Below, piece after piece: positions 25,728 through 34,087 of a stretch of 36,746 nt of DNA. The position numbers and the translations under genes are program-made. The notes beneath the pieces were generated by a model. The model worked only from the letters and a program-made list of their open reading frames with translations. It did no database searches and had not been told where the DNA came from. The stretch's first letter is position 1, and the number at the start of each line of letters is the position of its first letter. Source of the stretch: JAXGYX01 sp964487355 (GTDB lineage Bacteria > Bacillota > Clostridia > Saccharofermentanales > Fastidiosipilaceae); contig CAZAPS010000014.1 in the NCBI GenBank assembly GCA_964487355.1, positions 1 through 36,746 of the forward strand. Direction: 5' to 3'.

Positions 25728-27287
25728 ATGAAAAAAAATCAAAAAAATTATGATTCGGGTGCCGAGTTTCCTCCGGGTCGTGAACGGCGACCAACCGTAA
25801 GAAAAAGCGAGACGATCGTGGCGGTCAAGCCCAAACGGGGGAAACCTGCGGTGGTTACCAGAGTGTTCAGCTGGCTGCTCGCGCTTGTGTTGTTGGCGCT
25901 TTCCGCCGCCGTCTGTTACCTATTGCTTCGCTATGGCGTCTTTCCCCAACTTCATCGATCCATCGCGATCGGAGTCATCGTTCTCGTCAATCTCATCGTT
26001 TGGATTCTTTTGATCGCGGGGCAGAGTAGAAAAGCGCGGGTACGCACCGCGATCGCCTTGTCACTTGTCTTTTCAATCATCATGGGCGCGTTTGGATACT
26101 ACCTTTATTACGGAGTCAACGCGCTGGACGCGATCAATGAAAATAAGAACGTGCGCAGCACCTCCCTTTCCCTGGTTGTGATGGCGGACTCACCCTATCA
26201 GGCACCCGTGGACATCATCGATAAAACCATCCACGCGCCGCTGCGCACGGATAGCGAGATCATCGACGCGTACGCGACCTCATTGAACTCCAGATTCAAC
26301 ATTCAGCTGCCATTCACCAATGTGTCCTCCTATCACGAGGCGGTGGACAATTTATATAGCGGCGAGTGTGAGGCGATCGTCTTCAAGAACGCGATGCTGA
26401 GCAACGTGCTGGACACCCACCCGAACTTCTCCATCGAGACCCGTGTGATCGACGAATGGGCGATCGAAAAGAAGGTTCAGGACGTGGCGAAACCGGTCGA
26501 CACTGCGAAAAAAGGATTTAACGTCTACATCAGCGGCATAGATACCTACGGTTCGATCAGTTCCGTTTCAAACTCTGATGTGAACATCATCATGACAATC
26601 AATCCCGACAGCAACCAGTTGTTGCTCACTTCCGTTCCGCGCGACACCTACCTGCCAATAGCCGGCGGTGGCGGCGGACATAATGACAAGTTGACGCACG
26701 CGGGCATCTATGGTGTTGAGTCATCCATCCAGACACTGGAAGACTTTTTGGACATTGACATCAACTATTACGCCAGAGTCAACTTCACCTCTTTGATCAC
26801 CATAGTCGATCAGATAGGCGGCATTGATGTCGAGAATCCGGTCTCTTTCAACACTGATTATTATAATTTCCCGGCCGGGACTGTTCATATGAATGGTGAA
26901 CAGGCATTGGCCTTTTCGCGCGAGCGGCATAATCTGGCGGGTGGTGACTTCGATCGTGGCAGGAACCAGGAACGTGTCATTTTGGCGATCTTCAAACGGA
27001 TCAATCAGCCGGAGTTTTTGTTGAATTATCGCGATGTGCTAAACTCCGTTGAAGGTTCAGTTCAAACCAACATGCCAACCGAGGACATGGTCAAGCTGGT
27101 GAATCAGATGATTGTCGATCGATCCCCCTGGACCACCGAAATGATCGATGTCAAAGGGACCGGCAAACCGGGCCTGAACTCTTACCTGATCCCCGGCCGC
27201 GAGATCTATATGATGGAAGCCTATCCGGACAGCGTCGCCGAAGTTAAGGATAAAATTCACAAAACACTGGAAGAATCAGCCAAGTAA
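25728..27287 (+). CDS. LytR-CpsA-Psr (LCP) family cell-wall glycopolymer ligase
   Basis: A 519-residue membrane protein whose family transfers teichoic acids or capsule-type polymers from lipid carrier to peptidoglycan. After a basic cytoplasmic start come three membrane segments (about 46-67, 78-98, 107-128), an extracytoplasmic region of about 130 residues, and the LCP domain from about 263. LCP landmarks are LTSVPRDTYLPI with Arg305 and Asp306, HNDKLTHAGIYG, YARVNFTSLITIVDQIGGIDV and FSRERHNLAGGDFDRGRNQERV. The ATG at 25728 is preferred (GAGG 11 nt upstream); the frame is open 22 codons further to an ATG at 25662 without a ribosome binding site. It faces the surface protein gene across a shared terminator. 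Which polymer it ligates cannot be told. Confidence 0.92.
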   Translation: MKKNQKNYDSGAEFPPGRERRPTVRKSETIVAVKPKRGKPAVVTRVFSWLLALVLLALSAAVCYLLLRYGVFPQLHRSIAIGVIVLVNLIVWILLIAGQSRKARVRTAIALSLVFSIIMGAFGYYLYYGVNALDAINENKNVRSTSLSLVVMADSPYQAPVDIIDKTIHAPLRTDSEIIDAYATSLNSRFNIQLPFTNVSSYHEAVDNLYSGECEAIVFKNAMLSNVLDTHPNFSIETRVIDEWAIEKKVQDVAKPVDTAKKGFNVYISGIDTYGSISSVSNSDVNIIMTINPDSNQLLLTSVPRDTYLPIAGGGGGHNDKLTHAGIYGVESSIQTLEDFLDIDINYYARVNFTSLITIVDQIGGIDVENPVSFNTDYYNFPAGTVHMNGEQALAFSRERHNLAGGDFDRGRNQERVILAIFKRINQPEFLLNYRDVLNSVEGSVQTNMPTEDMVKLVNQMIVDRSPWTTEMIDVKGTGKPGLNSYLIPGREIYMMEAYPDSVAEVKDKIHKTLEESAK

Positions 27288-27315
27288 TCTACCCTCTTAA
27301 ACGATTTCAATCATA

Positions 27316-27357
27316 AAAACACACCTCGCAAAGTCTTTGCGAGGTGTGTTTTCTTTT
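27316..27357. terminator. Bidirectional rho-independent terminator between LCP and surface protein genes
   Basis: A perfect 17-bp stem with a 3-nt loop (arms 27316-27332 and 27336-27352, core ACACACCTCGCAAA), flanked by A-rich and T-rich tails, between converging genes. Confidence 0.9.
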
Positions 27358-27392
27358 TCCATCTGTGAATCGATTGTTCCGTGTCGTGAAAA

Positions 27393-28994
27393 TTAATTGT
27401 CCACCGGTATCTTACGCCGTCTGACGCTTACGACAATCAGCGATCCGGCGAGCAATAGCAGCATGATTCCGGCAACGTCACGGGCGAAGTCCCTTTCATG
27501 TTCACCGGTCGCCGGGAACTGGGTCACCGCGCCTATCTGCGGCATCGTCTTATTTGATTGAGATATCACTTTGTCAATCTTATCAAGCGACAGCGCCGGA
27601 GACGTTGTCTTACCCGGGGCGAACGAAGAGTTTTCCTTGATCGTCACAGGTTTGTCTGTGGATAATAGCTGACTTGAGCCATCCGACACCGGTCGCAACA
27701 CAGCTTCCGGCTGAGGATCAGCCTCGTCAGTGGATTCGGTCGAAGAGTCATCCTTCAAGTCCGAGTCGTTCGATTCGTCATCTTGTTCATCGTCATTGGT
27801 ATTCTCATCACCTTGCGCAAGCACATCGCTCATCGGCAAGATCGCGCTTGACCGCTTGACGATTCGCGCATTTGCCGAGATTTCACCGGATACCTGACTC
27901 ATGTCGGCCATGGCACTCACAATCCGGGTTTTGGGATAATTCTCATAATCATCCGCCGACTGACTTTCGTCATCCTTCTGTGAGACGTCCGCGTTCGCCT
28001 GAGTCTTCGCTTCCGGCAGGTTGGCTGAATCTTTGTTCGTCTGATCGACCGGATTTTTCCCGTCGGTCGGATTCGAGTCGCCTTTCGCCAAAATATTTTG
28101 CGCGCCTGAGAGTGTGATCTGGAGTTTTTCCACCGTCAATTCAGCTTCAACCGTCCCGGTGGGTCCCGGTCTTTGGATCGACTCGCTCGGCTTTGTCGAT
28201 AAAGTCTCGCTGTCTTTCACCTGATCTTCTTTTTCGGAAGAAATGCTGCCATTCTCCATCGGCTCACCCGGTTTTGTCAAGTCCTCGTCCATCTCCGGCT
28301 CCGCCTTGTCTTCCGGCAAATCCGTGACTGTCTCGTCCGGCTCTTTTTCCGTCGGTTCGTTTTCGACCTGTTCGGTGGAATCTTGAGAATCCACATCATC
28401 AGTCGTCGCCTCCGGATCCGAAATGTTGTCGGAACGATCCGTGTCTGACGAAGACGATTCTGTCGAATCGACATCGTCTGACTCAGCTGAGTCTTCAGAT
28501 TTCGCGGTGATGGCGATATAGACAGTCACATCAGACTGTTTGACCTTAAATGGCCGATACATCGCTTCGTCCGAATCATCGTCAAACTCTCTGTCACTGA
28601 CCGAGCCCAGATACACATCGTCTGAAACCGACGCACCTGCTTTTGATGAGAAACCGTCCGGCAATGAGTACTTGAGTCTCCATTCCGTGTCAGACGAAAC
28701 TGTTTTGTCAGTGACAAAAACTAAGTTTCCATCTTTATTTTTCACGAATGAAAGCTCAACCGGGTCCTGGTTTTCCTCCACACCCACCAATTTGATCGAC
28801 ATGTCTTTCAGTTTGGCAAATACTTCCTTGGGCATGGCGGCTGTGAAACGGTCATCGGAATCAGATTGCCAATGCACCTTAACCTTCACATCCGCGCCCT
28901 TTTCCGCCGCCTGCACGGCGGTGGACTGATTGAACACGCTGACCCAAAAGGCGAACATGGCGAGAACGGCCACAATGATCCGTCTACGCTTCAT
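27393..28994 (-). CDS. Secreted acidic surface protein with a C-terminal FPATG cell-wall sorting signal
   Basis: A 533-residue exported protein of unknown function. The N-terminus is a signal peptide (MKRRR then a hydrophobic run, likely cut after VQA at 29). Residues about 30-165 look like a folded domain with alternating hydrophobic strands that I do not recognise. From about 170 the chain is a low-complexity Ser/Asp/Glu/Thr/Pro-rich stalk, a common spacer in wall proteins. The C-terminus has FPATG at 493-497, a membrane span and RRRKIPVDN: an LPXTG-like sorting signal with Phe for Leu. The ATG at 28994 has GAAGGA at good spacing; the open frame further upstream lacks one. The sortase 5 kb away is a candidate partner. 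A -10 and a palindrome lie upstream. Confidence 0.85.
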   Translation of the reverse strand: MKRRRIIVAVLAMFAFWVSVFNQSTAVQAAEKGADVKVKVHWQSDSDDRFTAAMPKEVFAKLKDMSIKLVGVEENQDPVELSFVKNKDGNLVFVTDKTVSSDTEWRLKYSLPDGFSSKAGASVSDDVYLGSVSDREFDDDSDEAMYRPFKVKQSDVTVYIAITAKSEDSAESDDVDSTESSSSDTDRSDNISDPEATTDDVDSQDSTEQVENEPTEKEPDETVTDLPEDKAEPEMDEDLTKPGEPMENGSISSEKEDQVKDSETLSTKPSESIQRPGPTGTVEAELTVEKLQITLSGAQNILAKGDSNPTDGKNPVDQTNKDSANLPEAKTQANADVSQKDDESQSADDYENYPKTRIVSAMADMSQVSGEISANARIVKRSSAILPMSDVLAQGDENTNDDEQDDESNDSDLKDDSSTESTDEADPQPEAVLRPVSDGSSQLLSTDKPVTIKENSSFAPGKTTSPALSLDKIDKVISQSNKTMPQIGAVTQFPATGEHERDFARDVAGIMLLLLAGSLIVVSVRRRKIPVDN

Positions 28995-29062
28995 AATCCT
29001 TCGGTCCTCCATTTCAAGTTGCGTGGTCTGATCATGTCGCAAGACACAGTCAGACCAGTATC

Positions 29063-29079
29063 GTGAATAAAATATTCAC
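29063..29079. promoter_or_regulatory. 17-bp palindrome at the predicted transcription start of the surface protein gene
   Basis: GTGAATA-AAA-TATTCAC, perfect 7-bp arms, lies directly downstream of the TATAAT at 29090-29085. It resembles an ARG box but has one extra central base (TGAAT-N5-ATTCA instead of N4), so I treat it as an operator for an unknown regulator. Confidence 0.5.
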
Positions 29080-29084
29080 AGTTG

Positions 29085-29090
29085 ATTATA
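29085..29090 (-). promoter_or_regulatory. -10 element (TATAAT) for the surface protein gene
   Basis: A perfect TATAAT on the minus strand, giving a leader of about 85 nt. No convincing -35 is seen at 16-18 nt, so an activator or a weak promoter is possible. Confidence 0.45.
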
Positions 29091-29171
29091 GACCTTGATT
29101 ATTGAGCGAGGGTTACATGTCAGTTACCAAAACGTGTCATAGTGGGCAGAGTTGTGGATAGACTCGAAGAA

Positions 29172-30248
29172 TCAATTGCTGAGCTTCATGTCACCACTTG
29201 AAATCCAGCCCTTGACCCGCATGAATTTACAGATTCCCCAGGCTAGAATCCCCGGCGCGAGAAAATTCATAAGAAAGATTTGCAGCAACACCACACCGGA
29301 TGTCCCCATCACCTCGATCATCGCGAATTGTCCGACCAGTCCCGAGGTGCCCATGCCCGCTCCGGAAGCGTTGGAAGTCAAGCCCAGCACAGCTGTGGAG
29401 ATGGGTCCCAGCACCGCGCTGCTGACAATCGCGGGCAGCCATATAATGGGTTTCTTAATGATGTTCGGCACCTGCAACATCGAGGTCCCGAGACCTTGAG
29501 CGATCAGGCCACCGACGCCATTGTCATGAAAAGAGGCGACTGCGAAACCAATCATGTTGGCCGAGCAGCCAATCGTCGCGGCACCCGCCGCCAATCCGCT
29601 TAAATTTAATGAAATAGCCAGCGCGGCGGAGGAAATCGGCAATGTTAGAATCATACCCATCAAAATCGAGATGACGATGCCCATTGGAATCGGCTGAAGC
29701 TCGGTCGCGCGGTTGATCAGCGCGCCCAAGCTGTTCATGAACGAGGACATGATCGGACTGATGAAAATACCGGCGAGGCCACCTGTCAGGATAGTCGTCA
29801 ACGGCACGATCACGATGTCCACTTTCGTCTTGCCCGCGACCAGCCGGCCGAGCTCGGCGCCAATGAGGGCGGCGACAAACGCGCCAAATGGCTCACCGGT
29901 CTGGATCGACGCCACCGCTCCGGTCAACACAACAGTGCCGGCGCCAATCGCGCCGACCGACGCGCAGCTCATTACCACCAGGTTTGGACTCTTGAGCGCG
30001 TAGGCTACGCCGACACCGATCGCCGGTCCCATGATTTTTTGCGCGATGTTGCCGATGGTGACCAAAATCTCAAATCCGGTCAGCATGCCAATCTGCTTAA
30101 TGATCAGGCCAATCAAAAGTGATGAGAACAATCCCCACGCCATACCGTTCAACACATTCGTGATATAATCCCGAACAGGATATTTTTTCCTGCCCCGCAC
30201 AGGCGAGGGTTCGTTGTTTCCCCGAACATCTACCGCTGAATCTGTCAT
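29172..30248 (-). CDS. PTS EIIC_2-type membrane transporter subunit
   Basis: A 358-residue polytopic membrane protein resembling the EIIC_2 family (PTS_EIIC_2, Pfam PF13303), which is annotated as a phosphotransferase-system sugar permease domain. It has about eight to ten hydrophobic segments with Gly-rich turns such as MGPAIGVGVAYALKSPNLVVMS, GAIGAGTVVLTGAVAS, LPISSAALAISLNLSGLAAGAATIGCSANMIGFAVAS and GLGTSMLQVPNIIKKP. There is no EIIA or EIIB domain fused or next to it. I chose the ATG at 30248, which has a perfect AGGAGG at 6 nt; the open frame extends 50 codons upstream without support. It is divergent from tex and has its own promoter candidate with a palindrome. The substrate is unknown and the PTS role is inferred from family name only. 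Confidence 0.8.
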   Translation of the reverse strand: MTDSAVDVRGNNEPSPVRGRKKYPVRDYITNVLNGMAWGLFSSLLIGLIIKQIGMLTGFEILVTIGNIAQKIMGPAIGVGVAYALKSPNLVVMSCASVGAIGAGTVVLTGAVASIQTGEPFGAFVAALIGAELGRLVAGKTKVDIVIVPLTTILTGGLAGIFISPIMSSFMNSLGALINRATELQPIPMGIVISILMGMILTLPISSAALAISLNLSGLAAGAATIGCSANMIGFAVASFHDNGVGGLIAQGLGTSMLQVPNIIKKPIIWLPAIVSSAVLGPISTAVLGLTSNASGAGMGTSGLVGQFAMIEVMGTSGVVLLQIFLMNFLAPGILAWGICKFMRVKGWISSGDMKLSN

Positions 30249-30334
30249 AAAGATCCTCCTTGCACTGCGATCCCATCGCACTTCGCTGTTCAACCAAACA
30301 GTCTTATTCAGATGAATATACATCAGTAAAGTGC

Positions 30335-30340
30335 ATTGTA
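30335..30340 (-). promoter_or_regulatory. -10 element (TACAAT) for the EIIC_2 gene
   Basis: Minus-strand TACAAT about 90 nt before the start codon. The -35 position is weak and is covered by an 18-bp palindrome. Confidence 0.35.
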
Positions 30341-30353
30341 CCCTATTTGTTAT

Positions 30354-30371
30354 AAAATGAAAGTTCATTTT
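30354..30371. promoter_or_regulatory. 18-bp palindrome in the tex / EIIC_2 divergent region
   Basis: AAAATGAA-AG-TTCATTTT has perfect 8-bp arms and covers the expected -35 of the EIIC_2 promoter. It could be an operator for either divergent gene. It is AT-rich, so chance is less remote than for the glgP palindrome. Confidence 0.4.
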
Positions 30372-30458
30372 TTTATAGATATCAACCGAGTGTTTCATTC
30401 ACAATTTATATAACCTGTTGAATCGACAATGATATTGTCCGGAAAGGATTCGCAAAAA

Positions 30459-32813
30459 ATGTCTACGATTATCGAGGCGCCGACCAGCGGCGATCCGGTT
30501 CAAAAAAATAATCACGCCAAGTTGATTCGCAGATTGTCCACCACCTTGCAAATCCGCGACGATCAGGTCAGCGCCGCTGTCCAATTGTTGGACGAGGGCG
30601 CCACCGTGCCTTTCATCGCGCGGTATCGGCAAGATCGGACCGGTGGCCTGGATGACATCCGGCTTCGCGAGTTGTCTCATCGGTTGGAGGCCGAGCGAAA
30701 CCTGATCGCCAAACGTGAAGAAACCGCGCGTTTGTTGGAAAACATGGATAAATTGACACCGGCGCTTTTGGAAGCGCTGAGCAAGGCGGACACCCTCAAA
30801 GCGATTGAGGATATTTATCGTCCGTTTAGACCCAAACGAAGAACCAGGGCGTCCGACGCCAGAGATGCCGGGCTGCAGCCCTTGGCGGATTTATTGCGTG
30901 ACTCCATCTGCGATCGACGGACGCTGTTGAATTTCATAGCTCAACTTTCGAAAAACACCTCAGCTGATACAAATGACTTGCATGCTGAACCTGACTTCAC
31001 CGAAGCTTGCTTAAAGGGAGCGCGTGACATCCTGGCCGAAGAAATCAGCGATGATCCGGCCGTCCGCGCATCCACACGAAGATCGCTCATGGAACAAGGT
31101 GTCTTCTCCTGCAAAATCAAGACGCGCAAGCGCGCGGCAGGCGACGATGATGAGGCGACATCCGCGAAGATGGCGCTTTACAAGCAATACGAAACCTTTC
31201 GTCAGCCATTCAGGCAGATGAAAGGATATCAAGTCCTCGCCATCAACCGCGGTGAACGGGAAGGTTACCTGACCCCTCGCATCGAAATGGAACCGGATCG
31301 GGCGTTTCACTTAATGGATCGATATTTTCAAAACCAAAAGGGCGATAAGGCGCTCGATTCTTTTGTCGCTCGGCAGCGCGACCTGGCGATCATGGATAGT
31401 TGGGGGCGCCTGTTGCGTCCCTCTCTGGAGACTGAGTTGCGTTCCGATCTCAAGTCAATGGCGGAAATCGAAGCGCTGTCACTATTTAGCAAAAACCTCC
31501 GAAACACTTTAATGGCGCCTCCTTTGCGCGACCATGTCGTGCTTGCCTTGGATCCGGGTTATCGCAACGGCTGTAAAGTAGCGGTCACAGACAGGCATGG
31601 AGCCGTGCTCGACACCGCGGTGATTTTTCCGGTCAAGCCACGCGAGGACATCCGGAACTCTCGACGTGTGCTGGATCGCCTGGTCATCGCCCACGATGTG
31701 GATGTGATCGCGCTGGGCAACGGGACCGCCACCCGTGAGACCGAACAATTCGTGCGCGCCTGGCTAAACGAGCGGTCTAAAGACCTCAGCTCACAAACTG
31801 ACAGCCGGAAACGATCCGATATGCCCGTGGTCATTGTGAACGAGTCCGGCGCCTCCATTTACTCAGCCTCGGAAGCAGGATCCGAAGAGTTTCCTGATCT
31901 TCCGGTGGAGCTCAGAAGCGCGATCTCGCTGGCGCGCAGGTTGCAGGATCCATTGGCCGAACTGGTGAAAATCGAACCCGCCGCGCTGGGGGTGGGACAA
32001 TATCAGCATGACATGGATCAAAAGCAACTTGCCGTGCGTCTGGATGAGGTTGTGGAAGATTGCGTCAACCAAACCGGTGCCGATCTGAACGTCGCCTCTA
32101 AATCCTTGCTCTCCCATATCTCCGGCATCACCGCCGGCCTCGCGAGTAATATTTATCAATTCCGTGAAGAGAACGGGTCCTTTCAAACTCGCGCCGACCT
32201 ATTGAAGGTGCCACGTCTGGGGCCCAAAGCCTTTGAGTTGTGCGCCGGCTTTCTACGTGTTCCGGATGGTTTGGAACCATTGGACAACACCGCTGTCCAT
32301 CCCGAGTCCTATTCAGCGACAAGACGACTGATCAACTTGTTGATATCCGATCCCAATGTTGCCGGTCGCGCCGTCGACGCGCTGTCGGCCGGTCATGGCC
32401 TTGATCTGAAAAAAGACGCCGACGCTTATGGAACGAAGCGGTTGAGCGTCGAGTTGGAAATCGGACCCTCCACTTTGCGTCAAATATTGGACGACCTGTC
32501 AAAAGCGGGGCGAGACGGCAGAAAGGATTATCAATTCCCTACGCGAAGCGCGGATATCAGTGACATTGATGACTTAAAACCTGATATGATCGTACAGGGT
32601 GTGGTGCGCAATGTGGTCGCGTTCGGCGCCTTTGTCGATATCGGCGTTCATCAGGATGGCTTGGTGCACATTTCTCAGTTGGCGGATCACTTCGTCAGCG
32701 ATCCGACCACTGTGGTTCACGCCGATCAGGTTGTCACGGTGCGTGTCTTGGAGGTTGATCAAAAGAAACGGCGAATCTCGCTGAGCATGAAAGGGTTGGA
32801 GAAAAAGATTTGA
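30459..32813 (+). CDS. tex: Tex family protein (S1-domain RNA-binding transcription accessory factor)
   Basis: A 784-residue cytoplasmic nucleic-acid-binding protein. Family members contain a helical N-terminal part, a YqgF/RuvC-like domain, helix-hairpin-helix repeats and a C-terminal S1 domain. Seen here: ATVPFIARYRQDRTGGLDD near the start, the YqgF-like LALDPGYRNGCKVAVTDRHG, VIVNESGASIYSASEAG, SHISGITAGLASNIYQFREENG with the HhH region KVPRLGPKAFELCAGFLRV, and the S1 domain VQGVVRNVVAFGAFVDIG to RRISLSMKG. It is somewhat longer than the usual 720-780. I chose the ATG at 30459 with GGAAAGGA upstream; an ATG ten codons earlier lacks a site. Its TGA stop overlaps the TTG start of the first MFS gene. 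Confidence 0.93.
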   Translation: MSTIIEAPTSGDPVQKNNHAKLIRRLSTTLQIRDDQVSAAVQLLDEGATVPFIARYRQDRTGGLDDIRLRELSHRLEAERNLIAKREETARLLENMDKLTPALLEALSKADTLKAIEDIYRPFRPKRRTRASDARDAGLQPLADLLRDSICDRRTLLNFIAQLSKNTSADTNDLHAEPDFTEACLKGARDILAEEISDDPAVRASTRRSLMEQGVFSCKIKTRKRAAGDDDEATSAKMALYKQYETFRQPFRQMKGYQVLAINRGEREGYLTPRIEMEPDRAFHLMDRYFQNQKGDKALDSFVARQRDLAIMDSWGRLLRPSLETELRSDLKSMAEIEALSLFSKNLRNTLMAPPLRDHVVLALDPGYRNGCKVAVTDRHGAVLDTAVIFPVKPREDIRNSRRVLDRLVIAHDVDVIALGNGTATRETEQFVRAWLNERSKDLSSQTDSRKRSDMPVVIVNESGASIYSASEAGSEEFPDLPVELRSAISLARRLQDPLAELVKIEPAALGVGQYQHDMDQKQLAVRLDEVVEDCVNQTGADLNVASKSLLSHISGITAGLASNIYQFREENGSFQTRADLLKVPRLGPKAFELCAGFLRVPDGLEPLDNTAVHPESYSATRRLINLLISDPNVAGRAVDALSAGHGLDLKKDADAYGTKRLSVELEIGPSTLRQILDDLSKAGRDGRKDYQFPTRSADISDIDDLKPDMIVQGVVRNVVAFGAFVDIGVHQDGLVHISQLADHFVSDPTTVVHADQVVTVRVLEVDQKKRRISLSMKGLEKKI

Positions 32814-34087
32814 AAACTATTGCGACAAACAATATTGGTTCGAGGCAGGTCGGTGGACGGCCTCGCATGGTCCTGTTGCTGGCGATTTGCCTGACTTTTA
32901 TCAGCGTCGGATTCTCCGGCTCGCTGATCGGCGTGGCCTGGCCCGCAATCGAGACTGAGTTCTCCTTGCCGGTGACTTATGGCGGTTATGTTTCGTCCGC
33001 CCGCACAATTGGCGTGGTAGTGGCATCGTACTTGTTGGGTAAGATGTTGTCGCGCCTTGGTGTCGCGAAAGTCGCGGTCTCCGCGGCGATTTTAATGACG
33101 GTGTCCTGGATTGGTTTCGCGATCGCTCCATCTTACGGTTGGATTTTATTCTCCGCCTTCCCTCTCGGTTTCGGAACCGGCGCCTTAGATTCGGGTTTTA
33201 ATGATTTCGTTGCCACCAACTATGAATCCAAACACATCAATTTGCTGCACACTTGCTTTGGTATCGGCGCGATCGTCGCTCCATTGATGATGTCAGGGAT
33301 GATCAAACAACCCAACGGCTGGCGTAAACTGTATCTAATCATTGCCGCCATCGAATTTTTCATCGTAATAATCCTGTTTTTAACCTACAGATTGTGGAGT
33401 CAGGTCAAGCAGCAACGTGCCGACCAAAGCACATTGCCCACCGGCGACTTCCGCGCCGTCAACGCGAACCTCCATCCACTTAAAATGAAAGGAATGCCCT
33501 GGTCGGCCGCCAGTTTCTTTTTATACACTTCGGCCGAAGTCATCTCTTCCATGTGGTTTTCAACTTTTTTGATTCAGACCCGCGAAATGGATGAGGCAGT
33601 TTCCTCTCGCGCAGTCGCGATTTTTTTCACCGGATTGACCTTGTCGAGATTTCTAAACGGATTTGCCAGCATGCGCGTAGAACCAAGACACATCATCCGA
33701 TTCGGCATCGGCTGTGTCATTGTCGGCGCTCTCGCCCTGATGTTGTTTCCTTCGGGAGCGATCGTCAGCTTGGCTTTGGTGTTCTTAATCGGTTTTGGCT
33801 TCGGCCCAATATTCGCGACTTTGTTGTCCATGTCTCCACAGCGTTTCGGCTCGACCGGCAAGGTCAATCCGATCGGCTTTCAAATGTCGTCCTCTTTTAT
33901 CGGCGGGGGTGTGTCCGCCCCGATTGTCGGCTGGTTGTTTAGGCAGATTGGCTATAACGTCATGCCTGTCGTGCTGGTGATTATCGCGGTCTTGATGCTG
34001 CTGTCGAACGAGCGGGCCACGAACATTCTGGAGCCACACATAAATCAATCCGGAGCCTTAAAAAAAGAAGTCGGAGGAAAAAATTGA
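32810..34087 (+). CDS. MFS transporter, paralogue 1 of 3
   Basis: A 425-residue major facilitator superfamily permease with about twelve hydrophobic segments and a hydrophilic loop near the middle (about 190-225). Shared family stretches are SLIGVAWPAIETEFSLP, YGGYVSSARTIGVVVASYLLGKMLSRLG (in the place of motif A), FPLGFGTGALDSGFN, CFGIGAIVAPLMMSGMIKQPNGWRKLY and GKVNPIGFQMSSSFIGGG. The start is TTG at 32810 with GGAGA 6 nt before it, sharing TTGA with the tex stop, so it is very likely translated together with tex. The substrate is unknown; sugars, drugs or organic acids are all possible. It is close in sequence to the two next genes. Confidence 0.9.
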   Translation: MKTIATNNIGSRQVGGRPRMVLLLAICLTFISVGFSGSLIGVAWPAIETEFSLPVTYGGYVSSARTIGVVVASYLLGKMLSRLGVAKVAVSAAILMTVSWIGFAIAPSYGWILFSAFPLGFGTGALDSGFNDFVATNYESKHINLLHTCFGIGAIVAPLMMSGMIKQPNGWRKLYLIIAAIEFFIVIILFLTYRLWSQVKQQRADQSTLPTGDFRAVNANLHPLKMKGMPWSAASFFLYTSAEVISSMWFSTFLIQTREMDEAVSSRAVAIFFTGLTLSRFLNGFASMRVEPRHIIRFGIGCVIVGALALMLFPSGAIVSLALVFLIGFGFGPIFATLLSMSPQRFGSTGKVNPIGFQMSSSFIGGGVSAPIVGWLFRQIGYNVMPVVLVIIAVLMLLSNERATNILEPHINQSGALKKEVGGKN

